From the NCBI GenBank assembly GCA_951802425.1, contig OX637794.1, forward strand, positions 2,170,001 through 2,234,000: a stretch of 64,000 nt of DNA, given 5' to 3'. Below the pieces are notes generated by a model. That model was given only the letters and a program-made list of their open reading frames with translations. It ran no database searches and had not been told where the DNA came from. The position numbers and the translations under genes are program-made. Positions 1-11,311 of the stretch are shown piece by piece (the stretch's first letter is position 1; each line of letters begins with the position of its first letter). This DNA comes from Clavaria fumosa. Its lineage: Eukaryota; Basidiomycota; Agaricomycetes; Agaricales; Clavariaceae.

Positions 1-1
1 A

Positions 2-1378
2 AGTGGGTACAACGATTGCTATGAAAGGGCGGGCGACCCCTTTGGCGCGGCAATGTGGGACGATTGCGATGAAAGGACGGGCGACCCCATTGGCGGGCCG
101 GGCGCGGCACTGTGGGAAGATTACTATGAAAGGACGGGTGACCCCTTTGGTTGGCCGGGCGAGGCAGAGTTGGACGCCTCGCATTCAACTACAGCCTCAG
201 ATTCCGACCCCGCCCCAAGCGACGAAGACGAAGGGCGGGGCGACAGAAACCGTAGCGAGAGCGAGGGTGAGAACTGGGGCGAGGATGAAGACGAAGGGTG
301 GGACGGCACGGGCCGTAGCGAGAGCGGGAACGAGAAGTGGGGCGAGGACGAAGACGACCATTCAGACGACGACGACGATGACGAAGGACTCAGCGAGTGC
401 TTGGCGTCTCCACAGGCACATGAAGCGCAGCGTGGTGGCGATGGACCCCTTCAGAGACATACGGCCGCCGCCGCCACTTCCCCATTGCCCGTCCATGACC
501 ATGACTCGTCCGAGCCCTTGGAGGCGGATGTCCCCCCTGCGAGGGGCCACACGCCCATCGCGTCTGCGCTCTCAGTTGAGAGAGAACTGGGCAGACCAAT
601 GTTACTGGACTGGCAAAACAGCATCGCCGGCGAGGTAGCCTCGGAGAGCTCCCGGAGGCACGCCGCACTCGCCTTCCACCAGCGGCCCAGCGCCCCGCCT
701 CACCGTAGCCATCATCTTTGCGCTGCCGTATCCGCGCGCGACAGCGCACTGATGCTCTACCGGCCTCCGCCTGCATGGGATGTCCTGGCATCGATGCGCG
801 AAGCGGTGGTCATGAAGCGCAGGTGGAACGAGGACGACGCGCCCGCGATGGTCAACCGTGCGAGCGCTGCAGCGAAGGCGTTCCTCGCTGGCGTAGAGAC
901 GTGGAGCAAGCGTGCAGTGGTCGACGCGCAGCAAACGTGTACACGAGAGGCAGCCCCCCGGTCAGGCGCACCGAAGCGCAGGCGGAACATATTTGCTCGC
1001 GCTGTCTTGGACGATGGGCTCCGGCAGGCTTCTGCATCAAAGAGCATGCCCGAGAAGAAGGCGCAGGAGAGACCAGTACGGCCTATATCCTTGATCCCTA
1101 AGCCACCATGGCCGAATATTTCTGCGGCTGAGCATTTTTCGCCGGCAGTTGGAGTGGAAGCATCCGGGCATGCTGCCCAATCACAGATCACGCCACAAGG
1201 CAAGCTCTTCAAGGGACAAAGCCAACAAAGTACATGTTCTACAGGTCCGCTTTTGCATCGCGTCGAACCGAAGTCCTCGCGTGCTGCAAAGCGTACAGCG
1301 CCTCGAAAACATTCCGCCAAACGGGACAGGCCTGAAGTAACCCAAACTGGGTTTGATTGGAAAAGGTGGCAGATGTAG
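2..1378 (+). CDS. Hypothetical repeat-containing acidic protein, 5' partial
   Basis: The reading frame is already open at the first bases of the window, so the true start lies upstream. I do not recognise the family. The first 55 or so residues are an imperfect tandem repeat with a period of about 19 residues. Each unit carries a core like ERTGDPxG preceded by W-D/E-D and followed by a Gly/Pro/Ala stretch. A strongly acidic region follows (roughly bases 180-400), with a run of Asp codons near 365-385. The C-terminal half is basic, with R/K-rich patches such as PKRRR. No signal peptide, membrane segment or known catalytic motif is visible. The long frames on the opposite strand here are shadows produced by the GC-rich repeat. 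It could be a nuclear or chromatin-associated low-complexity protein, but that is only a guess. Confidence 0.5.
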   Translation, partial: SGYNDCYERAGDPFGAAMWDDCDERTGDPIGGPGAALWEDYYERTGDPFGWPGEAELDASHSTTASDSDPAPSDEDEGRGDRNRSESEGENWGEDEDEGWDGTGRSESGNEKWGEDEDDHSDDDDDDEGLSECLASPQAHEAQRGGDGPLQRHTAAAATSPLPVHDHDSSEPLEADVPPARGHTPIASALSVERELGRPMLLDWQNSIAGEVASESSRRHAALAFHQRPSAPPHRSHHLCAAVSARDSALMLYRPPPAWDVLASMREAVVMKRRWNEDDAPAMVNRASAAAKAFLAGVETWSKRAVVDAQQTCTREAAPRSGAPKRRRNIFARAVLDDGLRQASASKSMPEKKAQERPVRPISLIPKPPWPNISAAEHFSPAVGVEASGHAAQSQITPQGKLFKGQSQQSTCSTGPLLHRVEPKSSRAAKRTAPRKHSAKRDRPEVTQTGFDWKRWQM

Positions 1379-1618
1379 ACACTGGCATCTGATCGCAACT
1401 CAAGTGTTCGCCGACACTGCTGATATGGTTAAGTGCGGAAACACTGCGTATTTGGATACTGGGCACCGAACACGTCAAATTGATAATGTCGGCAGTGGTC
1501 TCGTAGATGTATATTCAGACCCAAATGACCGTTTTTTTTTTTTTTGGCGCCGTCTGGAACGCTCGAGCGAACGCGGACAAACATTGGCTTTTTTACACGT
1601 TTGAGCTGAGCTCGGGCC

Positions 1619-3208
1619 TTGGTTACCCGCATGCCTTGCACATCACTCTCGACTCGGATTGCGGGTTCTGTCGCGAAGAGAGCTGCAGTTCGGCAACAGA
1701 AATTGTTATGCCATCCTTGCTATTTTTCCACTTCGACTCGGCCGTACTGTTTCCATATAGGCGCTAGTTGGGCGGGCAAACCCCCCGACCGACAACGGAT
1801 TTCGGACAAATTATCAAGGCCCTTCCCCGCGAGCAGCGCCATCGGAGCCTGGAGAGACCAGGTTATTTCGCGTCCCAAAGCCCTGGCTACGAGGGATGCC
1901 GGAGAGGATTTCTTCTTCATCCAGGAGGTTTGTCACCCGGCTTGTTCTGCGCGTGCGTGACGGGTGTCCTCATCACCTGCCCCCCCCAGATGAAAAACCA
2001 TTCGGTGGGTGTGTTCCGCCTTCCCGCTGCGAGAACGAGGGTTATCTCATTTTGAAGGCCTCAAGGGTGTGGCTCTGGGCGTGGCCGACGGGGTGGGCGG
2101 CTGGATAGAGAGCGGCGTCGACCCGTCCCTCTTCGCACAGGCGATAATGTACCACGCGCATCGGTATGCGCGTTCTGCATGGGCGGGCGAGCCTGAAGTC
2201 GACCCCACTCAGGACTACGAGGAGCGAGAGCAGCTGGAGGGCTGGGAGTTGACCCCATTACAGTGCCTGGACCTAGCGTACGACGCTGTCCTCAGAGAGA
2301 AGCACGTGGAAGCCGGTTCGTACTCCATGTCGTCGTCACTTTCGACGCCCTCGCTAACCCTCCCAAGGCTCGAGCACGGCGTGCATCCTCACACTTAACT
2401 GTGCCTCCGGGATACTACGCGCAGCCAAGTTAGCCCTTCTCCCCGTGTGACTCGCTCACTGTTCAAAAATCGTGATCACCCCAGTTTAGGTGATAGCGGT
2501 TTCTCAATCATACGTGCCTCGTCTATCTTCTATCGACAACAGGCGCAATCGCATTTCTTCAATTGCCCTAAGTTCGAGTCTCGCGTTTGCAATCTCGCCG
2601 TATGCCCACTATCTCCCCGCCAGACAGCTCACAAAGCATCCCGCTACTGGGAGGAAATTTTCGCGCGTCGTCACCGATCTCCCCAGCGAAGCGGACGTCT
2701 ACGAAACACGCCTGCGTGACGGCGATATCGTAATTGCCTACGTGAGTCCCTGCTTCGCAAATTTTCAGAATCTCCCTTATCGTTGTTGCAGACAGACGGT
2801 TTCTCGGATAATGTGTTCCAAGACGAGATGATCGCGCTGTATCATTTGGTGGCAAGGGCAGGAGGATCAGAAGACCAGCAGATACAGACTATAGCAGACC
2901 GTTTGGTTGACCATGCCCGACATTGCATGCACAACAAGTGGAGACCCAGCCCGTTCGAAAGTACGTGGATCCTTACCCAAGCTATTGCTGTTAGCCTTGA
3001 CTGCGCGCTGAACAGAGGAGGCTGCACGGCAAGGCATGTTTTTCAGGGGCGGTGTAAGTGTCTTCCATCGCGCTCCGACATGCGCCATGCTGATACAGTC
3101 TTCACTTTAGAAACCAGATGAGTACGTGATACTATATACCATGTCTATACACCGCTCATTCCCTGTAGCGTGACAATAGTCGCGGCCCTCGTCCGAGAAA
3201 CGATGTGA
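1619..3208 (+). CDS. PTC7: PTC7-like mitochondrial PP2C-type protein phosphatase
   Basis: This is a metal-dependent Ser/Thr phosphatase of the PPM/PP2C family, PTC7 branch. Yeast Ptc7 acts in mitochondria and activates coenzyme Q synthesis by dephosphorylating Coq7. The visible PP2C blocks are GVADGVGGW (near 2080) with the first metal-binding Asp, TDGFSDNV (near 2793), and the last block DDVTIVAALV, which is formed across the final splice site and ends at the TGA at 3206-3208. The N-terminus from 1619 is rich in Arg, Ser and Ala and lacks acidic residues, as expected for a mitochondrial presequence. It is followed by the family segment GEDFFFIQE. At least five short introns interrupt the gene; the last joins K-P-D to D-V-T. 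The start is the first ATG in the frame that carries the targeting sequence. Confidence 0.88.
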
Positions 3209-3371
3209 CATCGGCTCTCTGACCATCTACTTACTCTGCTGCCTGTTCAATATCCCATTTATTTATACCGTTATCTTACAGGTGTCAAATAGCCATTGCA
3301 TTTCACACAAACCAACCATTGCAACTGCACTCACAATCGTACACATAATACATGAGTCGCATGCGTGATAT

Positions 3372-6300
3372 TCAGAGCTGCCGGTCGATGAAGCTTTCAA
3401 TGACGCCCGCCTCGGTCAACGGATAGTCTTTGATCTGCACTTCACCGTCGATGACAAATGTATTCGGCTGGACAAATATTTTTCTGGACTGTGGGATCGC
3501 GCGCGCCGAATCAGTGAAAAAAGAAAAAAATAGAGAGTCATTGCGCACCAGCTTCTTCCTCAACACAAGATCTCTAATCTCGCCTTGCCACCCAGCAAGA
3601 GGCTCGGTCAGTTCTTTGTAGAATTTCCGGGCACCCGGGCCGTCCGCGGTGCTCTTGAGCACCTGCAGCTCGATGAGGAGCTTGTTGACGGTTTCTCTAC
3701 CCTTCGACAACACCTTCTCGCGGTCGACCTAAAAAAAAATACCGATTGCAATCAGGCCGAGTTTTTCTTGGCGTAGGCACCACGGGCGAAGATCAGTATC
3801 TGCTTACGCGGATGTACATATCCTCAAGGTTTCCGTCTTTATCGCGTATCTCTTCCAACCGGGCAATGCCATAGCGAACCAGGAACTGCGTGATGCCCAG
3901 TCTTGAGAGAAAACATTGAGTCTTATGATGCAAGCAAGAAGCAGAGAATGGAAGGCCCTACCTTGCTTGCATGTGCGCCTGGCCGTGCTTTTGAGTCGCG
4001 GGATCGTAAAACTCGAGGGCTCGCAATCCAGCGCGGGCCATCAGCAAAAATGTGACGTATTGGATGTCTTCGATCTCCTTGGGATCCACATACTAAAGAA
4101 AAATAGTTTTCGGGAGTAAAAAACCAGGCCTAATCCGCTGTGCGACGCTCACGCCAAATATTTTGAGGATGTCCAGGTTGCCCGCCACTGGTAAGAGTAC
4201 GTTCCAAGTCGTATCTACGGTGATGCGTGACAGGTCAATGTACTCACAAGCCAGTGCGACAGTTTCGGCTCGGCACTCTTCCATGGAAGCTGAAACTTCT
4301 CCAAGGACTGTTCCTGGTGTCTGGCCAGGTTTATACCAGGAAGTGCTGCAGTCCCATGTAGTCAGAAAAGCCCGCATGACTAATCGAGTGTCCAGCTCAC
4401 ATCTTCTTCCCAGTCAATGGATTGATGACCTGCAGACGAAAGCGCGAATCATAACAAGAAGTCCAAACTCAGCGACGGTGTCTTAGGGAGGGGGACGAAA
4501 ATATAATTCAGACCTTCTCCGGATCAAAGTTTTTGGTCCCATCCTCATCCTCCTTGAATAGTTTCCCGCTACCGTGTCCCAGGAGCTCATGGTTCGCGAC
4601 TTGCAGATCGAACGCGCGAGTGTCCCATGCGTTGTACAAATCTACATCGTCCGGGTGCACAAACGTAAGCTGCTCATCTAACACAAGCCACAACGTGTAA
4701 GTGGACCCGTGCCAGAAGCACAGAACATAAACACACTGGGAGCTTTGGCGGCCAGGACGTTCTGGAAACATTTGTCATGTTTCAACGTACAGTCGTAACA
4801 GGCATTTCGATGAAGCTCACGGCAAGAGAGACGTTTTTGAAACCGGTCGACTCGCGGATGTCATAGTAATTCTGCAAGGGGAGCCCGTCAGCACACAGGT
4901 GATTGTAAATGGAGAGACAACTGACCGGAATCTGTGCCAAAACGTTGGCCATGGTGGGTGACATAGGTTTCGCAATATAAAGTTAAAGGAGGCGTACATT
5001 GATTCCAGCAGGGATACCTTGTACAAAGAAAGTCAAGGTGATATTTAAAAACAGCCCAGTATCGTGATGCTCACCGCCGGTGGCGAAGGCTACGACTTCC
5101 AACGCGGTAAAATCCGGTTTCCTAAAGACATCCACCTCGAAATCTGCGACATAGATTGCAAATGATACACTGAGTGCGAGACAAACATAATCGTACCAGG
5201 TCCCCAAGGCAGCACTTTGATGAGCTCCTGCGCACCATTGACAAGTTTCTCGTATTTTGCGCTGAGCTCTTTGTTCACGATTGCGGCAAACCCTGCTCGA
5301 CAGAGACATCAACTATGTAGGACCGATCGATGCCAACGTGCGTCCGACCTTCCCATTCTGCGCGGGCGGCATATGGATCGACGTATGTCTCCACAAACCC
5401 GATGTAGCTCTCGACGACAGGCCCAACGTCCTTGACCCAGTGCTTCGATGCCTCTTTATGTTCCGGTATGGAACCAGATTCGAATCTGAAAAAAGAGGGA
5501 TAAAATGAGCAGTTGGACAGAAAAGGGTGGCCAGTATGAGAGATGTCAAGCCCATACTCACGACTTGATGTAACCTTCAATCATCGCAGTTTGATGCTCA
5601 TTCGCCGCGTATTTCTTCGCCTGCGCGTGGAAGTGAGTTAAGGCAGCAGAGGCAACAGCGTGGCGACGAAAAATTGCCAGGGCTCACCTCAGACAGGGCA
5701 GCGTTCACTCGCTTCAAATAAAGCGCGAAATCACCATATTGCACAGTCAGGGTAGCTTCTGTTCCAGCAACGTCGATGGTGTGGGTTGTCGAAGGCTGTT
5801 CGTTGGCGGATGCGACGAGCAGGACGAAATCCTTGGGACTCCGTTTTCTTATACTGGGATGTAGACGCAAGCAGGAGGCTCTGATGTTGAGGTGTGGGAT
5901 CACTGAGATATAAAGAATGAGACGTACCGCGTGTTCAGGGCGTCTATTTGGAGTCGCTCGATCGCGACCTGGATGGCGTTCACCTCGGCGTCGGTGATCG
6001 TCTCGCCAAGATAGTAGTTGGAGATATGGCCAAGGGCGGGTTTGCCGATGTAGAGGCTCGGCTCGGGAGTGACGTCGTAAATATATCCCCGCAACTAACG
6101 CGGCGTTCTGGCTATCAAGCCATGATACCCAAAGAAAAAAGAAGGGCCGCCAACCTCGTCGAACAAGGACGTCGCCTGCGCCGAGTTCGCGGAGGCGAAC
6201 AGGGCGGCCCTGAACTTGTCTGCGGAGATGCGCGGGATGAACTTGGTGAACCCGAACGACTTGTAATTGACGAGATTGCTCAGGGTCTGCCACGACAACG

Positions 6301-6841
6301 TTCACGGATGAGTGAACCGTCGGGACCAAAGGGAAAGACAAAGCAACTTGATCACGCACTTGGCTGGTGTACTGCAACAGGTCTGTCCACTCCGTGTCGG
6401 ACGTGCCAGAGTTCTGTCTGAACCGTTCCATGTCGCAGAGACGGCCCTTGTCATTAAAGATAGCGATTAGCAAATCATACAATTTCGTCGCCTGCGGTGT
6501 CCATTGCCCCTGGATGATGCGGGCGCCTGCCCACGAAGCCTGGGACACATAATGTGTGTACTTCTTCTCTTTCGAACTGGGATCAAACCAACGAGTACGT
6601 CCGTCCATCAGGACAATAACTCAAGGGTGAGCGAATATGCGAGGAGGCCTGACCTGAGCTGCCGGAAGGCTTGCGACACGTTGAGGCCGCAGAAAGGCGC
6701 ATCCTTATCAGCCAAGAATCGTGCGTCGGAAAGCTGCGCGGACATGGTGGACAGTGCACGAACAGACGCAGCGAAGCGTTGTTGGACTCGAGAGAACGAA
6801 TATCTCAGGGAGATACGGGAAATGGTCGATCCTATGGTCAT
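3372..6841 (-). CDS. DPP3: Dipeptidyl peptidase III (M49 zinc metallopeptidase)
   Basis: DPP III removes dipeptides from the N-terminus of short peptides. The M49 zinc signature HELLGH is encoded near 4574-4591, and the second signature EECRAE lies near 4320. Together they supply the two His and one Glu zinc ligands and the catalytic Glu. N-terminal family segments such as DKDAPFCGLNVSQAF and THYVSQASWAGAR are clear, and the C-terminus ends in SFIDRQL. The gene is broken by many short introns. The usual cytosolic start corresponds to the ATG at 6745 (MSAQLSDARF). I set the start at the upstream in-frame ATG at 6841 because the extra 32 residues are Arg/Ser-rich with no acidic residues and look like a mitochondrial presequence. 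A further in-frame ATG lies at 6898. Which start is used is uncertain. Confidence 0.93.
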
Positions 6842-7149
6842 GTGTCGATCTTGCTCAATCAATTGCCTAACTGAGCACTGCGGTATAGTAGCTACCACCT
6901 CGCACGCGGCCCGGCAATGTACAGGTACAGGGATACGAATTCAAATCGCTTGCTCATTCGTCTTTTCAAATTGGATTATATGTGTCCTTAGTCACTACCT
7001 CCGTAAACACCCTCCTCCGTCCTGACGGATTGATTGACTACGCTTAGTACTGTTACATTTGTGTGATGATACCGGGTCTGAGAGACCAGGATCTTCAGAG
7101 CATAGGCTCGACGTCTGGCACGCTGACAAGACGCTAGTACCGCGAAAGA
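6842..7149. other. Intergenic region, no gene seen
   Basis: Between the 5' end of DPP3 and the outer edge of the duplicated RFA2 segment I see no convincing coding potential. It should contain the DPP3 promoter. It shows no match to the sequence beyond the second RFA2 copy, which marks about 7150 as the outer breakpoint of the duplication. Confidence 0.5.
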
Positions 7150-8568
7150 CGACAAATAGATGCGTCTCGCATACAAGGTAGAACTGACATTGGTCATACT
7201 TATGCCGCCGTACGCTATACGTCAAGATTTATTGTACAGCTCTTCGGGCGAGTTCCACTTTGATTTACCAACAGAGCTGATCTCGAGTCTCTTGAGAGCT
7301 CAGGCCAGCTAGTAGTAGTGGGCAAACAGTGCATCTGCACTTAGATGAAACTGTGGAACGATAAGAAGTGACACAGAAGCCAAGGCGCAGCAGCCGGCCC
7401 GTTCGGATAGCCTGAACGTATGAGGCATCGTTTCAGCCTCCTGCTGTCATCCAAGTAACAAGGTTGGTGACATTCTTGCACGGAAGTACAAGGGCAGTAT
7501 AGCACATTATTGGACTAAGCGACCTTGTAATGGGACTCGTCGATCGTGTTGAACAATAAGCCGTCGTCCATCAACATTTCCAAGGCGGCACTAATTGCAA
7601 GTCGCGTTAGCACGTACGTTAATTATTGAGACGGCCGAACGCGAACCTGATAGATGGTGCATCCCCGCCTACGGCTCTCGCAATGTTCCCGATATGCATT
7701 CCGTCATCTCCACCCTCTACAGATACAACTTCCATCACCTTTCGCGCGACCGGGGGCAAATCGTTGTACTGGTTACGGACGGCAGGTGCATAAGACTGCG
7801 CTGTGTATGCTGATGGCCCGGCTTGTCCCGGTTGTACTGTCTGTGCATTCTTGAGATTGGGCTGATGGGATACTCTAGATCAACGTCTCGAGGCCAGCGA
7901 GGAAAAACAAACGAACGAGTCCACGCTCGACCACCAGACTCGTATATATGCAGTCCAATATGTGAAAGTACGTTTCATGAGGATCTGTCACGGCCCGCAC
8001 GATCGTCGCATTAATGTAACGCTTCTGCCCGAAACTTTTGAGGTGGCCGGTCACCCGTGCGTAAGTTTTATTTTCCCTGACTCAGCCATTACAGAATCGC
8101 CATAGAAGGAGGGAAGGCGATGTACTCAATATTACCCACTTGCTCTTCAGGTTCGTCCTCACCAGCATTAGGGGTCCAGTGTCGTGCTTCGACACGTCCA
8201 GTTCCATCATCGATCATGTAAACCACGTTTGTGGCTTGCTTGTTGATAGTAACTACTTGTCCCACCAAGGTCACCTGTGTAAGGTCGTTGAGCAAAATGT
8301 GCAACAAAGAGTAGCACGTTGGAAGACATCCTCACATGTCCGATGTCAAACCCATCGATTTGCCAATCCGCTTCCGAGTGGGCTTGCGTTGCGCTTGCAA
8401 TTTGCTTAACGGTGACAGGCCTCAATGAGTGTGTCAGGCCTTCTCGCTGTGTCAACGGTTGAGCTGGCTAAAGGAACAAAGATATACACAAGAACTGACT
8501 CTTTGGTGTCCACTGTTACTCGGTTGTGAGCTACTAATGACAAAGCCACCCGCCATCCCACTGTTATA
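7150..8568 (-). repeat. Inverted repeat arm 1 carrying RFA2
   Basis: Read on the minus strand, this segment matches 60496-61920 almost base for base. The match covers the complete RFA2 gene, its 3' flank and the first bases of the 5' region of the neighbouring RPA32-like gene. Similarity stops about 12 bp before the RFA2 start codon on one side (near 8568) and near 7150 on the other. Differences are a few percent and include a one-base indel in an intron and a short indel in the 3' flank. Confidence 0.93.
7515..8556 (-). CDS. RFA2: Replication protein A 32 kDa subunit, copy 1
   Basis: RPA2/Rfa2 is the middle subunit of the heterotrimeric single-strand DNA binding protein used in replication, repair and recombination. 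The product has the expected order: a short Gly/Ser-rich N-terminus (MAGGFVISSSQP), an OB fold with the blocks LRPVTVKQI, VTLVGQVV, VYMIDDGTG and YARVTGHLKSFG, a linker, and a C-terminal winged helix ending in LLFNTIDESHYKVA. The six-exon model derived for the twin copy at 60510 (252 residues) transfers without a frameshift or stop. The differences I found are mostly silent or intronic. The clearest protein change is Lys to Gly in the winged helix (H-I-K-N-I in copy 2, H-I-G-N-I here). Its start codon lies 96 bp from that of the divergent pterin dehydratase gene. Confidence 0.93.
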
Positions 8569-8652
8569 GAGGTTGGGGTGGGTGAATTAGATAGGAGTGG
8601 TATGCGACGGCGCGTTTTCGCTAGCCACGTGACGGTGCCCTAAACTAAAGAG
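8557..8652. promoter_or_regulatory. 96-bp divergent promoter between RFA2 copy 1 and PCD
   Basis: This gap separates two divergent start codons. It contains CGCGTTTTCG at 8611-8620, which on the RFA2 strand reads as an ACGCG core typical of MBF/MCB G1-S elements, and a palindromic CACGTG at 8626-8631. The motifs are seen directly; their function is inferred from the known cell-cycle control of RPA genes in yeasts. Confidence 0.45.
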
Positions 8653-9435
8653 ATGCATCTAACCACCGCGCACCTCCTCCAAGTCCCTCGCCGTCCCCGT
8701 CCACCCAGATGGACAGCCCACCTGCACGTCCGCCTCCTCTCGACGAGCCAAAAACGCGCCACACCCCCACCCCCACCCCCAGCACTCACCGCCTCCACCC
8801 TCCACCTCCCCGCCAAGATGATCGGCTGGCCCACACCCACACTCTCCCCGTCCGACTTCGAGACGTACCTCCGTCCGCTGTACGCCCACTCCTGGGGTAT
8901 CACGTACGGCGCCCGCGCCGCCGCCACTACCGCCCCGCCACCGCCACCACCAGCGTCACCGCACGCCCCGCCGCCTCTCCAGCCCCGCCTCACGCGTTCC
9001 TTCCCCCTGGGCAGCTTCCGCACGGCCGTGCAGTTCGTCAACGGCGTCGCGGACATATGTGACACGGAGCAGGTGCGCCGCGCAGCAGCATCTCTCTCAC
9101 AATGCCCCACATATTAACGGGATCCTTGTTTCTTATCTTTTTTTTTTCTGAAAAAAAAACAACACTAGCACCACCCTACGATCACTTTAGACGGCCGTGG
9201 CCGCGTGCGGATCAGCACACACACGCACTCTGCCGTATCGCTCGCGCCCGCACGGGCAGGAACCGCACCGATACCGATGCCGGGCCTCACGCTCCGCGAC
9301 TGCCGTCTGGCGGTGCTTCTCGAGCGGCTCTTCCACGACGTCTACGTGCGCCATGGCCGCGCGCCCGCCCCGCGTACGCGGGACACAGCGATGACGCAGC
9401 CCGACTCGTTGGTGGCGCTCGAGACCCCCTCTTGA
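8653..9435 (+). CDS. Pterin-4a-carbinolamine dehydratase-like protein
   Basis: This family dehydrates 4a-hydroxytetrahydropterins. In organisms without biopterin hydroxylases its role is less clear. Exon 1 runs to 9072 and ends in D-T-E-Q. An intron from 9073 to 9168 is removed, and exon 2 opens with HHPTITLDGRGRVRISTHTH. The joined D-x3-H-H-P followed by T-H-T is the family active-site pattern. C-terminal GLTLRDCRLAVLLERLF matches the closing helix of the fold. The family motif normally has an aromatic residue after HHP that I do not see here, so activity is not certain. The first 55 residues (Arg-rich, then Pro-rich, with LLSTSQKRA) look like a mitochondrial targeting extension. A shorter start at the ATG near 8818 is also possible. 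A Pro/Ala-rich insert sits before the second half of the fold. Confidence 0.8.
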
Positions 9436-9571
9436 AGTACCATCCCGCATCTCGCAACCACACCTTCCGGTATTGTTCTTGTTCTCGTCGCAATGCCATT
9501 GGGTGACACAGAGAAAAGAAAGAATCACATTAAATAGCCGTGACTTCCTCTCGGGAGATGTGAGAACAATG

Positions 9572-10808
9572 CTAGTCTGACCCTGCCCATAACCCATAGC
9601 TCTTGCCCGGTATCGTCTGCCACAGACGGATAGTACCTGTGGGGAAAAAAATGAAATAGATAAATCGAACTGAGGGCACCACAAAGAGCAACGAACCATC
9701 CTCTAAAAAAGTAACGCGTGAGCCTTAGACTACGAAGCAACACATACGACAGGGACTCACCGCTCCCGCTCGCAAACATCTCCCCATCCGGGCTAAACTC
9801 GACACAGTGCACAGGGCCATGGTGCCCCTTAAGGACCTCGCGCTCCTGGCCGTCCATGGCGTGCACGCGGACCCACTCGTCGCACGAGCTGCCCGCGACG
9901 AAGCGGTCGAGGAAGATCGGGTGGATCGACGCAGACGACGGTGGGTATGGCAGGTCGAGGCTGTGCGTGCCCGCCGTGTCCGCGGGCGATGCGGGGATGA
10001 ACGCGACCGTGCGTCCGGATGTCGCGACCAGGCGGTTCATCGTTGGCGAGAGCTCCATGGAGGTGATGGGATCGGGGAACTTGACGCGCTTGCAGAGCGT
10101 GCGGGTGCGTAGGTCCCACCATCTGAAGGAGAGAAGAAGAAAAAAGGGTTCGTGGTGTCAATCTTGGGCGGGGGAGGGGTGTGACCGACGACGCACTTGA
10201 TGGTGCCGTCGTCGCTCGCGGTGACGCCGACGTCCTCCCTGGCCCATACGACGCTCTTGATGGTGCCATCGTGGGAGAGGGGGCCGCCCTCGGTGAGGAG
10301 GACGGGCTCCGCGTCGGGGCGGTTGACGTCAAAGACGCGGGCCTTCTTCTCCTGGCCACCAGTGAGCAGACGCGGGGACTCGGGGGCGAGGGCCACGCTG
10401 CGCACAATGTGGTTGTGCGGGAAGGAGTGCAGACACTCGCCGGAGAAGGTGTCCCAGATCTTACTAAGAGGGAGGGAGAAGATAGGATGCAGGGTCAGAC
10501 GCGCACCAAACGGGGAAGCGGGGAAAGAGTGCGTGGGGATGGGGCGAGGCTCACGCGGTGAAGTCGGCGCTGCCGGTGGCGGCTCTTGCGGCGTCGAGAG
10601 AAAGCTTGGTGCTCCATACGGCGCCCTTGTGGCCGAGGAAGGTGCCGATCCAGTCTCCGGTCCATTCTCTGAGCATGGGGTTGCCGTCTTTGCAGCTAGA
10701 GACAAGGAGGTAGGTGCCACCCTCCTGGATCGGGGAGAAGGAGAGGTGGGTGACGGGCCTGGTGTGCCCTGGGGCGACGAGGGGGACTGATTTAGCGGGG
10801 GATGTCAT
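9572..10808 (-). CDS. STRAP: STRAP-like WD40 repeat protein
   Basis: This WD40 propeller matches serine/threonine kinase receptor-associated protein (STRAP/Unrip). In animals that protein joins the SMN complex and TGF-beta signalling; in fungi it is best viewed as an RNP-assembly or translation scaffold. Diagnostic segments are [37 protein letters not shown] and [12 protein letters not shown], then [25 protein letters not shown] and [19 protein letters not shown], with a C-terminus in TIRLWQT..KSYGLW. The last exon ends with the stop at 9572-9574. Introns lie near 10460, 10130-10190, 9705-9760 and 9640. The length of about 330 residues fits the family. It points away from the pterin dehydratase, with convergent 3' ends about 140 bp apart. 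Confidence 0.92.
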
Positions 10809-11202
10809 TAGGGATGAGTGAGTGCTGTAAATTGGGGTGATGGTGGCGCGCTGCTCTGGTTGTGGTGAGATTGTGAAAGGGAGAGAGAGACAGAATATGC
10901 AGATTGAAAATGGCGGTATTGGAGTGAATCGTGGTCGTCGTCGTGTGTGGTCGTCGTCGTCGTCGATGTAGTTGCGGTGAGACGAGATCAGCGTCGTGAG
11001 TGTGGCTGCAGTGGCTGGTTGCGAATGTGGTGGTGAGAGTGAGAGAGAGAGAGTGCTTGGACTAGTACTGCACCATTACTACATTACAATACTACACTAC
11101 ACTACACTACTACACTATTACTACACTACACTACACTACTTTACTTTACTACACTACGTTGTACTATACACTGCTACACTACCAGACTGTACTAACATTG
11201 AC
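10809..11202. other. STRAP upstream region with simple repeats
   Basis: This stretch holds no gene that I can support. It should contain the STRAP promoter. It shows GTCGTC-type trinucleotide repeats near 10930-10970, a GA run near 11040, and a long TACAC-type microsatellite from 11069 onward. The tandem duplication begins at its right edge. Confidence 0.5.
11069..11185. repeat. TACAC-type microsatellite
   Basis: About 115 bp are built almost wholly of C-T-A-C-A and T-T-A-C-T units in imperfect tandem. It ends just before the left edge of the tandem duplication (near 11203). Confidence 0.8.
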
Positions 11203-11311
11203 CAGCTTGACGTAACGGCCCGTGACACAAAGCGTGACAAATGCTCAATTTCTTCTTGTGTCGTGTCAAACATGGTGATGACACACAATTACAATGGTAC
11301 AGTAAGATTAA

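Noticed and set aside
8640..9110. Minus-strand open frame of 156 codons over the pterin dehydratase
   Set aside because: It is a low-complexity Gly/Ala-rich shadow of the Pro-rich plus-strand exon.
9073..9184. Acceptor at the later TTTAG near 9190 for the pterin dehydratase intron
   Set aside because: It would remove the HHP active-site residues. The earlier acceptor at 9167-9168 restores the family motif in frame.
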